Shown here piece by piece: positions 45,468 through 53,257 of a stretch of DNA of 64,000 bases. The notes under the pieces were generated by a model, which was not told the origin of the DNA, ran no database searches, and saw nothing but the letters and a program-made list of their open reading frames with translations. The number at the start of each line of letters is the position of its first letter. Position 1 is the stretch's first letter. Position numbers and translations under genes: made by a program. Location: contig NZ_CP060497.1 of assembly GCF_014334135.1 (NCBI RefSeq), positions 4,030,001 through 4,094,000 of the forward strand, written 5' to 3'. Source of the DNA: Olivibacter sp. SDN3 (GTDB lineage Bacteria > Bacteroidota > Bacteroidia > Sphingobacteriales > Sphingobacteriaceae).

Positions 45468-48400
45468 ATGACAGTTGAAGATATGGAAGAACAGGGATTA
45501 TATCGCTCTGATTTCGAGCACGATGCATGTGGGGTTGGATTTGTAGCTCATTTAAAAGGAGTGAAAAGTCACCGCCAAGTTCAGGATGCGTTGACTATGT
45601 TGGAGAATATGGAACACAGAGGTGCTTGTGGTTGCGATGAGGAAAGTGGAGATGGGGCTGGTATCATGATTCAGTTGCCCCATGAATTTTTATGGGACGA
45701 ATGTAATAAATTGGATATTAGATTGGGAGAGCCTGGTTATTACGGTGTGGGAATGACCTTTTTGCCAAAGGATCCGATTTTAAATCAGCAGTGCCGCGCG
45801 TTGATAGAGGTGGCTGCGGCACAGTTAAACTTAACTTTTTTAGGTTTGAGAGAGGTGCCGATTACCTCAGAGGGTGTAGGAGTGACCGCTTTAAGTGCCG
45901 AGCCTAACATTGTTCAATTCTTTATCGACAGACCGAAAGGGATTCGTAATACGGAAGACTTTGACCGTAAATTATATGTTCTAAGGAGGTTGATCGTTAA
46001 AAAAGTCAAGGAGGAGCTTCCGGAGGTTAAAGAACAATTATACATTCCGTCGCTTTCGAGTAAAACAATCATCTATAAAGGTCAGCTGACTACTTATCAA
46101 GTGCGATCTTATTTTAACGATTTATCAGATGAGCGTGTGGTGTCTGCTTTCGGTTTAGTTCATTCCCGGTTCTCTACTAATACCTTTCCTTCGTGGAAAC
46201 TTGCCCAACCCTTCAGAATTGTGGCCCACAATGGAGAGATTAATACATTGACCGGTAATCTTAATCGTTTTTATGCGGGACTTAGATCAATTTCTTCTCC
46301 ATACTTTACCGACGAAGAGCTTGATATATTACTACCTATCGTGGATCCTGGTTTGTCTGATTCTGCGTCGTTAGATAACGTTGTGGAGTTGCTGTTACAT
46401 AGCGGGCGATCGTTACCACATGTTATGCTAATGTTGGTTCCGGAAGCATGGGATGGAAATAGTGCTATGGACCCCTTGAGAAAAGTGTTCTACGAATATC
46501 ATGCAACTATTATGGAGCCGTGGGACGGTCCTGCTGCGCTTTGTTTTACTAATGGAAGAACCATTGGAGCGATGCTAGATCGTAATGGTTTAAGACCTTT
46601 GAGATATGCAGTCACCGAAGATGATAGAGTTGTAGTCGCTTCTGAGGCTGGTGCATTGCCAATTGAGGAGGGAATAGTTATCAGAAAGGGAAGGCAACAG
46701 CCAGGGAAAATCTTCTTGGTGGATATGGATAAAGGAGAGATATTAAGTGATGCCGATATTAAACATGAACTTGCCAGTAAGCAGCCTTATGGAGAGTGGC
46801 TGGAAAAGTATAAAATAAATATAAAAGACCTTGCTGAACCACGAGTAACCTTTACTTATCTTTCAAAAGAATCGGTGTTCAGGTATCAACAGATTTTTGG
46901 ATATTCAAGGGAAGACATTGAGGGGATTTTGATACCCATGGCCTTGGAAGGTAAAGAACCTATTGGATCGATGGGAACCGATGTTCCCTTGGCAGTGTTA
47001 TCTGAACACCCCCAACATTTAAGTAGTTACTTCAAGCAATATTTTGCACAGGTTACCAACCCACCTATTGATCCTATCAGGGAGCGTTTGGTGATGAGTT
47101 TGTCAACTTTTATTGGTAACTCTGGTAATATACTTGACGAAGACAAAATGCATTGTCATTGTGTAGCACTAGAGCATCCGATTGTAACTAGCAGAGATTT
47201 AGAAAAACTTCGTAGCATCGATACAGGTATTTTTCAGGCTAAAACAATACAAACTTATTTCAAAGCAGATGGAAGTGAAGGAGCTCTTGAAGAAGGACTG
47301 GCTCGTTTGTGCCGTTATGCGGAAGATGCCGTGCGCGACGGTTTTGAAGTACTTATATTATCAGACCGGGCTATAGACTCACAACATGCCGCAATCCCGT
47401 CGTTATTGGCTGTTTCAGCTGTCCATCATCATTTAATAAAAACTGGATATAGAGGTGCTGTTGGACTGGTAGTTGAAGCAGGTGATGCTTGGGAGGTTCA
47501 TCATTTCGCCTGTTTGTTGGCATTTGGCGCCACTGCTATTAACCCTTATATGGCCTTAGCCTCTATTAGAACACTTAAAGAAGAAGGTGTAATTGAAACT
47601 CCGTTAAGCTGGCCCGAGCTGTCTAAAAATTATGTTAAAGCTATTTGCAACGGCCTTTTGAAGATATTTTCTAAAATGGGTATTTCCACACTTCAATCGT
47701 ATAATGGTGCGCAGATATTTGAAGTGCTTGGCATCAGCAAAGAGGTGGTGGACAATTATTTTTGCGGAGCTGTATCTAGGATCGGTGGTTTGAGTTTGGA
47801 TGATATTGCGAGAGAAGTGCTCAGTAAACATAATAGAGGGTTTAAAAATAATAAGCGAAATACTTTATTGCCTGAAGGAGGGGTTTACCAATGGCGCAGG
47901 AGAGGAGAGGCGCACTTGTTTAACCCTACAACTGTGCATTTACTTCAACAAGCTTGTCGAACCGATAACTATGAAATATATAAGCAGTATGCAGAACATA
48001 TAAACAACCAGAAAGAACGTATGTATACGTTGAGAGGATTGTTCGATTTTGCAAAACATCGTGCTTCGATCCCTTTAGAAGAAGTTGAGCCGGCGGAGAA
48101 TATCATGAAACGCTTTGCTACAGGAGCGATGTCTTTTGGTTCAATATCTCATGAAGCGCATAGTACGTTGGCTATCGCTATGAATCGTATAGGAGGGAAA
48201 AGTAATACAGGTGAAGGAGGAGAGGATGAAATTAGGTACAAACCATTACCCAATGGTGATTCCATGCGTTCGGCAATCAAACAAATTGCCTCTGCTCGCT
48301 TTGGTGTTACTTCTCACTACCTATCGCAAGCTGATGAACTGCAAATTAAAATGGCTCAAGGAGCAAAACCCGGGGAAGGGGGGCAACTTCCAGGTCATAA

Positions 48401-49982
48401 AGTTGATGAGTGGATTGCTAGGGTAAGACACGCTACACCTGGAGTTGGATTGATTTCGCCGCCACCACATCATGATATTTATTCAATTGAGGATTTAAAA
48501 CAGCTTATTTTTGACTTAAAGAATGCAAATCGTACCGCTCGTATAAATGTAAAGCTAGTATCAAAGGCCGGCGTGGGGACTATCGCGGCCGGTGTGGCTA
48601 AGGCTCATGCCGATGTTATATTGATTGCAGGCTACGATGGAGGTACCGGTGCTTCTCCTATCAGCTCTATAAAACATGCTGGCCTGCCTTGGGAACTTGG
48701 TTTGGCAGAGGCACAACAAACGTTAGTGAAGAATCAGTTACGAAGCAGAGTCGTTCTTCAGGCAGACGGTCAGTTGAAGACCGGCAGAGACCTGGCGATA
48801 GCGGCTTTGCTGGGTGCAGAAGAATGGGGCGTTGCTACTGCTGCGTTGGTAGCAGGTGGTTGTATAATGATGCGTAAATGTCATCTCAATACTTGCCCTG
48901 TTGGAGTAGCTACACAAGATCCGGAACTGCGTAAGCTGTTTACAGGAAAACCAGACGATGTGGTTAATCTCTTTAGATTTTTAGCGGAAGAGCTGAGGGA
49001 AATAATGGCTGGCCTTGGTTTTCGGACAATCAATGAGATGGTCGGCAGAACGCAGTTTTTGAAAGTAAGAGAAGATCTCGATCATTGGAAAGTAAACAAG
49101 TTGGATTTATCAGCTATTTTATATGCCGCGCAGAATCCTTCAGGGCAGAGTTTGTACCAAACAGAATCACAAGATCACGGTATGGATATGATACTCGATT
49201 GGGGGATGTTGAAGCAAGCTGCCAAAGCCTTAGAAAGCAAAACACCAGTATTCGGAACCTTTAATGTAAAGAATACTGATCGTACCATTGGAACATTACT
49301 ATCTAATGAAGTTTCCAAAATATATGCTTCAGAGGGACTACCGGATAATACCATTAATTTTAAATTCATAGGATCAGCTGGACAGAGTTTTGGAGCATTT
49401 GCCGCCAAAGGCTTGTCTTTTGAATTGGAAGGAGAAGCTAATGATTATGTAGGAAAAGGTCTTTCGGGGGCCCAGTTAGCTATTTATCCAGCCGCTGGAA
49501 GTAAACTTGTGCCACATGAAAATATTATTATAGGTAATGTGGCATTATATGGTGCGACTTCTGGTCATCTGTTTGTCTGTGGACAGGCAGGGGAACGGTT
49601 TGCTGTTCGTAACTCAGGCGCTACTACAGTAGTGGAAGGAGTGGGCGATCACGGTTGTGAGTATATGACTGGAGGTAGAGCGTTGATACTTGGCGAAACC
49701 GGAAGGAATTTTGCAGCAGGAATGAGCGGTGGGATCGCCTGGGTTTACAACTCTAGTGGCACTTTTAAAGACAGATGTAATCTAGAGATGGTTGATCTGG
49801 ATCCTCTTGAAACAGAAGATGAAACGCAAATCATCAATCTACTGAAGAGGCACATCAATTTGACAAATAGTAAGCTTGCTTCCAATATTTTAAGTAATTG
49901 GAAAAATGAAAAAGACCTGTTTGTAAAAGTATTCCCGAAAGAGTATAAAAAAGTTTTACAGGCAAAATTAGTTGAGGCATAA
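45468..49982 (+). CDS. gltB: Glutamate synthase, large subunit
   Basis: Makes two glutamates from glutamine and 2-oxoglutarate. 1504 residues. Class II amidotransferase domain with the nucleophile Cys-21 in DACGVGFVA (the first 20 residues are probably removed as a propeptide) and SRFSTNTFPSWKLAQP. Then the central domain, the FMN barrel (GEGGEDEIRY, MAQGAKPGEGGQLPGHKV, GYDGGTGASPIS), the 3Fe-4S segment CIMMRKCHLNTCPVGVATQ, and the C-terminal GXG beta-helix (GGRALILGETGRNFAAGMSGGIAWVY). ATG 45483 is a possible alternative start. A weak promoter-like TATTTTAG sits about 30 nt upstream. gltD follows after 19 bp. Confidence 0.97.
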   Translation: MTVEDMEEQGLYRSDFEHDACGVGFVAHLKGVKSHRQVQDALTMLENMEHRGACGCDEESGDGAGIMIQLPHEFLWDECNKLDIRLGEPGYYGVGMTFLPKDPILNQQCRALIEVAAAQLNLTFLGLREVPITSEGVGVTALSAEPNIVQFFIDRPKGIRNTEDFDRKLYVLRRLIVKKVKEELPEVKEQLYIPSLSSKTIIYKGQLTTYQVRSYFNDLSDERVVSAFGLVHSRFSTNTFPSWKLAQPFRIVAHNGEINTLTGNLNRFYAGLRSISSPYFTDEELDILLPIVDPGLSDSASLDNVVELLLHSGRSLPHVMLMLVPEAWDGNSAMDPLRKVFYEYHATIMEPWDGPAALCFTNGRTIGAMLDRNGLRPLRYAVTEDDRVVVASEAGALPIEEGIVIRKGRQQPGKIFLVDMDKGEILSDADIKHELASKQPYGEWLEKYKINIKDLAEPRVTFTYLSKESVFRYQQIFGYSREDIEGILIPMALEGKEPIGSMGTDVPLAVLSEHPQHLSSYFKQYFAQVTNPPIDPIRERLVMSLSTFIGNSGNILDEDKMHCHCVALEHPIVTSRDLEKLRSIDTGIFQAKTIQTYFKADGSEGALEEGLARLCRYAEDAVRDGFEVLILSDRAIDSQHAAIPSLLAVSAVHHHLIKTGYRGAVGLVVEAGDAWEVHHFACLLAFGATAINPYMALASIRTLKEEGVIETPLSWPELSKNYVKAICNGLLKIFSKMGISTLQSYNGAQIFEVLGISKEVVDNYFCGAVSRIGGLSLDDIAREVLSKHNRGFKNNKRNTLLPEGGVYQWRRRGEAHLFNPTTVHLLQQACRTDNYEIYKQYAEHINNQKERMYTLRGLFDFAKHRASIPLEEVEPAENIMKRFATGAMSFGSISHEAHSTLAIAMNRIGGKSNTGEGGEDEIRYKPLPNGDSMRSAIKQIASARFGVTSHYLSQADELQIKMAQGAKPGEGGQLPGHKVDEWIARVRHATPGVGLISPPPHHDIYSIEDLKQLIFDLKNANRTARINVKLVSKAGVGTIAAGVAKAHADVILIAGYDGGTGASPISSIKHAGLPWELGLAEAQQTLVKNQLRSRVVLQADGQLKTGRDLAIAALLGAEEWGVATAALVAGGCIMMRKCHLNTCPVGVATQDPELRKLFTGKPDDVVNLFRFLAEELREIMAGLGFRTINEMVGRTQFLKVREDLDHWKVNKLDLSAILYAAQNPSGQSLYQTESQDHGMDMILDWGMLKQAAKALESKTPVFGTFNVKNTDRTIGTLLSNEVSKIYASEGLPDNTINFKFIGSAGQSFGAFAAKGLSFELEGEANDYVGKGLSGAQLAIYPAAGSKLVPHENIIIGNVALYGATSGHLFVCGQAGERFAVRNSGATTVVEGVGDHGCEYMTGGRALILGETGRNFAAGMSGGIAWVYNSSGTFKDRCNLEMVDLDPLETEDETQIINLLKRHINLTNSKLASNILSNWKNEKDLFVKVFPKEYKKVLQAKLVEA

Positions 49983-50001
49983 AAATATTTAGGAAAGAGA
50001 A

Positions 50002-51474
50002 ATGGGAAAAGTAACTGGCTTTAAAGAGTTTAAAAGACAGCTTCCATCCAAGGATGCTCCAAAAGATAGACTCAAAAATTATAATGAATTTGTACGTAGT
50101 TATACCGATGAGGAGCTAAATACACAAGCAGCACGCTGCATGGATTGTGGCATTCCATTTTGCCACTCAGGATGTCCGTTAGGTAATGTAATACCTGAAT
50201 TTAATGATGCCGTCTACGACGGGAAATGGGAAGAAGCGTTTGAGATACTGTCGTCCACGAATAACTTTCCGGAATTTACCGGACGCATCTGCCCTGCACC
50301 ATGCGAATCTGCGTGTGTGTTGGGAATTAATCGTTCGCCGGTAGCAATTGAAGAAATTGAAAAGCATATAGCGGAGATAGCTTATCAAAAAGGCTTTGCC
50401 AAGGCAAAACCTGTATCAGTTAAAACAGGAAAAACTGTTGTAGTGGTAGGTTCCGGGCCTGCGGGTTTAGCCGCCGCCGCGCAGTTGTCAAAGGCAGGGC
50501 ATGAGGTTACGGTTTTTGAGAGAGACGATAAACCTGGCGGCCTATTACGCTATGGTATTCCAGATTTTAAATTAGAGAAATGGGTTATTGACAGACGTGT
50601 TGAGCTGATGAAACAAGAAGGCGTTGTTTTTAAGTGTAATGCTGAGGTCGGCTTTAACGTTCCCACGGAAGAGCTAAAGTCTTTTGATGCTGTGGTATTA
50701 ACTGGAGGATCTACCGTTCCAAGAAATTTAAATATCCCTGGACGTGAATTAAAAGGTGTTCATTTTGCAATGGAGTTTCTCAAACAACAGAATAAACGCG
50801 TGGGTAATTCTACTTTTGAGGAAGAAGATATTCATGCGAGAGGAAAAAATGTTCTGGTAATAGGTGGGGGCGATACCGGCTCAGATTGTGTGGGGACTTC
50901 CAATAGACATGGAGCAGCCTCTGTTACGCAGTTTGAATTAATGCCTAAACCTCCCGATCAGCGTAGCGAAGCTATGCCGTGGCCAACTTATCCTATGTTA
51001 TTGAAAACAACAACATCACACGAGGAAGGGTGTAAACGCTTTTGGAGTATCAATACAAAATCATTCATAGGAGATGATAATGGTAATCTGAAGGGAGCCC
51101 TGGTGGTCGATCTTGAATGGGAAACCGATGCTATGGGACGTCCAGTGAAGTTTAACGAAGTGGCTGGTTCTGAGAGAGAAATACCTTGTGAGCTCGTTCT
51201 TTTGGCTATGGGATTTTTGCACCCGCAACATGAAGGATTACTCAAGGAATTAGGGATTGAATTAGATGTAAGGGGGAATGTGAAAGCCTCTGAGAGAGCT
51301 TATAGAACAAGCCAAGACCATATTTTTGTCGCTGGGGATATGAGGAGAGGACAATCACTGGTAGTTTGGGCAATATCGGAGGGCAGAGAGTGCGCTCGTA
51401 AAGTGGATGAATACCTCATGGGCTATTCTTCATTAGAAAGTAAAGATGTAATAGTAGAACATGATATCGTATAG
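50002..51474 (+). CDS. gltD: Glutamate synthase, small subunit
   Basis: Passes electrons from NADPH through FAD and iron-sulfur clusters to GltB. 490 residues. Seen: N-terminal cysteine-rich ferredoxin-like domain (RCMDCGIPFCHSGCPLGNV and GRICPAPCESACVLGI), FAD site VVVGSGPAGLAAAAQLS, and NADPH site VLVIGGGDTGSDCVGTS. Completes the gltBD operon, which ends at the hairpin 51491-51536. Confidence 0.97.
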   Translation: MGKVTGFKEFKRQLPSKDAPKDRLKNYNEFVRSYTDEELNTQAARCMDCGIPFCHSGCPLGNVIPEFNDAVYDGKWEEAFEILSSTNNFPEFTGRICPAPCESACVLGINRSPVAIEEIEKHIAEIAYQKGFAKAKPVSVKTGKTVVVVGSGPAGLAAAAQLSKAGHEVTVFERDDKPGGLLRYGIPDFKLEKWVIDRRVELMKQEGVVFKCNAEVGFNVPTEELKSFDAVVLTGGSTVPRNLNIPGRELKGVHFAMEFLKQQNKRVGNSTFEEEDIHARGKNVLVIGGGDTGSDCVGTSNRHGAASVTQFELMPKPPDQRSEAMPWPTYPMLLKTTTSHEEGCKRFWSINTKSFIGDDNGNLKGALVVDLEWETDAMGRPVKFNEVAGSEREIPCELVLLAMGFLHPQHEGLLKELGIELDVRGNVKASERAYRTSQDHIFVAGDMRRGQSLVVWAISEGRECARKVDEYLMGYSSLESKDVIVEHDIV

Positions 51475-51490
51475 CTTCTGCTAATGCTAA

Positions 51491-51536
51491 TTGAAATTGC
51501 GGCAGGCGCTATTGTTGTCTGCCGCTTTTTAATTTC
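51491..51536. terminator. Bidirectional terminator of gltD and the first SpoU gene
   Basis: GCGGCAG (51499-51505) and CTGCCGC (51519-51525), flanked by GAAATT and AATTTC, with TTTTT after the right arm. The right arm lies inside the last codons of the converging methyltransferase gene. Confidence 0.8.
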
Positions 51537-52057
51537 AGCTTAGAATAAAAATCCCAGAGTAGAATACCTGCAGATATTACAATATTAAATGAATGTTTTG
51601 TGCCAAATTGAGGAATCTCGATACAGGTGTCAACCATTTTCATAGCTTCTTCGGAGACACCGTTTACTTCATTTCCAAAAATCAATGCATATTGTTCTTC
51701 TTGCTCCGGATTGAAGTCGTGTAACATAGAGCTCCCTTCTGCCTGTTCAATTGCAATAATTTTTTTACCTTCTTTCTTTATTAAGGTAAGTGCATCTACG
51801 ATATTTTCCATGTATATCCACTCCATGGACTGTGTAGCGCCTAAAGCCGTTTTTTCAATATCTCTATGTGGTGGCTTACCTGTTATACCACACAAAATGA
51901 TCCGTTCAACAGCAAAACCATCTGCTGTTCTAAATACTGAACCAACGTTGTGCAGACTTCTAACACTGTCTAATACCACAGTAATAGGCAACTTTTCCAA
52001 TTGTTTAAATTCTTCAACCGATGCCCTTGAAAGCTCTTGCATTGCCAATTTGCGCAT
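51509..52057 (-). CDS. TrmH (SpoU) family RNA 2'-O-methyltransferase
   Basis: 182 residues, a compact SPOUT enzyme without an N-terminal RNA-binding domain. Seen: motif 1 VLDSVRSLHNVGSVFRTADGF, motif 2 LIFGNEVNGVSEE and motif 3 IEIPQFGTKHSFNIVIS, which together form the knotted SAM site. The target could be tRNA (G18-type) or rRNA and is not determined. ATG at 52042 (MQELSRAS) is an alternative start. Its 3' end overlaps the gltD terminator. Confidence 0.9.
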   Translation of the reverse strand: MRKLAMQELSRASVEEFKQLEKLPITVVLDSVRSLHNVGSVFRTADGFAVERIILCGITGKPPHRDIEKTALGATQSMEWIYMENIVDALTLIKKEGKKIIAIEQAEGSSMLHDFNPEQEEQYALIFGNEVNGVSEEAMKMVDTCIEIPQFGTKHSFNIVISAGILLWDFYSKLKLKSGRQQ

Positions 52058-52088
52058 ATATATTGGATTAGGTGTAAGCGTTTACAAA

Positions 52089-52121
52089 CAAAAAAGACCT
52101 GAAAGTATATTTTTCAGGTCT
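52089..52121 (-). terminator. Terminator after the 59-residue protein gene
   Basis: AGACCTGAAA (52095-52104) and TTTCAGGTCT (52112-52121), with a 7-nt loop and six T after the stem on the minus strand. Confidence 0.85.
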
Positions 52122-52157
52122 ATGCTCTATAAAATGATATCGTTAAGATATACTTAT

Positions 52158-52337
52158 TTATTTATTGTTGGTGGCCAATTTATTCAAAATTTCATTGTTT
52201 TTGGCAATTTGGCTTGCTCCAGATTCTTTGGATCTGTCTCCAACTTCAATATTACGTCCTAATTTCAGGAACTGTACCTCAAGACGAGATACTGTTTTAT
52301 TTCTTCTATCTTTTCTTTTTAAGCGTGTAACTCCCAT
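52158..52337 (-). CDS. Small basic protein downstream of tRNA-Cys
   Basis: 59 residues (MGVTRLKRKDRRNKTVSRLE at the start; KNNEILNKLATNNK at the end). The open frame continues upstream across the tRNA-Cys gene, but that part is tRNA sequence, so ATG 52337 is chosen. The N-terminus is strongly basic, and the middle (VQFLKLGRNIEVGDRSKES) is amphipathic. It resembles small ribosome- or nucleic-acid-associated proteins, but I cannot name a family. The gene starts 30 bp after the tRNA on the same strand and ends at a strong terminator, so it may be processed from a tRNA-mRNA cotranscript. Confidence 0.65.
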   Translation of the reverse strand: MGVTRLKRKDRRNKTVSRLEVQFLKLGRNIEVGDRSKESGASQIAKNNEILNKLATNNK

Positions 52338-52367
52338 GGTTGTTGTACTTTTAATAATTTTTTGATG

Positions 52368-52438
52368 AGGTCGGAAGCGGATTCGAACCGCTGTAGGAGC
52401 TTTTGCAGAGCTCAGCCTAGCCACTCGGCCATCCGACC
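52368..52438 (-). tRNA. tRNA-Cys (GCA)
   Basis: Cloverleaf on the minus strand: acceptor stem GGTCGGA/TCCGACC, D-arm, anticodon stem GAGCT/AGCTC with loop CTGCAAA (anticodon GCA), 4-nt variable loop, and T-arm AGCGG/CCGCT with loop TTCGAAT. The discriminator base is U73, as expected for cysteine. The CCA end is not encoded. Confidence 0.95.
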
Positions 52439-52513
52439 CTTTTCCCTTCTAAAGGCATGCAAAATTAGTAAAATAATATTGTTTTACTAATTTTTTTCAA
52501 ATTTTATGTGGAC

Positions 52514-53257
52514 TTATTCTCTCCGCCTTATCTCTGAACAACATATGGCGGTAGATAATGCAACGTTCAGCGACTCTGCGCTTCCGTATCGCGGAATAGT
52601 TATACCGATAGTATTGTTCGGTAATAAGTTTTGATTGATACCACTTCCTTCATTTCCAAGTAATATCACTCCCTCGTTGCCAAAATCGGTTTTATAGATG
52701 GATTGACCTGTTAATAATGTTGCGTAGACGGGTACGTTGATGTTGGATAAAAAGCTTGTCAGATTGGTATATACGACCGAAACATGAGCTAAGGATCCCA
52801 TGGTGGCTTGCACAACCTTGGGGTTGAATATATCAACGGTGTTTTCTGAACATATTATCTTATGTATGCCGAACCAATCGGCTGTTCGTATAATGGTACC
52901 CATATTTCCCGGATCTTGAATAGTGTCTAAAACCAAAGTGAAATTGCCACTTAATTGATTGTAATTGATAGGTTCATCAGAGGGTATTTCAACGAGCGCA
53001 AGTATACCTTGAGGAGTTTTAACGGTGCTTATAGCGGCTAATTCTCTCTCAGTTATCGTATTTAGTTTTACATTTTTCAAAAAAATGTCGATTTTTGGCC
53101 CTAGGTTTGAAGAATGGAAAATATGATGGACAGTATAATCTGATTGCAGAAATTCCGTTATGGACTTAATACCTTCAACAATAAAAAGTCCGTGTTCTTT
53201 TCTGAACTTTTTATGGTGTAATGATTTAATAAATTGAAGCTGAGACTTTGGGAGCAT
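52514..53257 (-). CDS. TrmH (SpoU) family RNA methyltransferase, RlmB-like
   Basis: 247 residues from ATG 53257; a GTG one codon upstream also exists. N-terminal RNA-binding domain of the SpoU_sub_bind type (FRKEHGLFIVEGIKSITEFL) followed by the SPOUT domain with VLDTIQDPGNMGTIIRTADWFG, ILLGNEGSGI and IPRYGSAESLNVALS. Probably methylates a ribose in 23S rRNA or tRNA. It diverges from tamL, and the 5' ends overlap by about 10 bp if tamL starts at its first TTG. Confidence 0.9.
   Translation of the reverse strand: MLPKSQLQFIKSLHHKKFRKEHGLFIVEGIKSITEFLQSDYTVHHIFHSSNLGPKIDIFLKNVKLNTITERELAAISTVKTPQGILALVEIPSDEPINYNQLSGNFTLVLDTIQDPGNMGTIIRTADWFGIHKIICSENTVDIFNPKVVQATMGSLAHVSVVYTNLTSFLSNINVPVYATLLTGQSIYKTDFGNEGVILLGNEGSGINQNLLPNNTIGITIPRYGSAESLNVALSTAICCSEIRRRE

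Noticed and set aside
52338-52424. Upstream extension of the small protein gene to 88 residues
   Set aside because: The extra codons are the tRNA-Cys gene and its flank.
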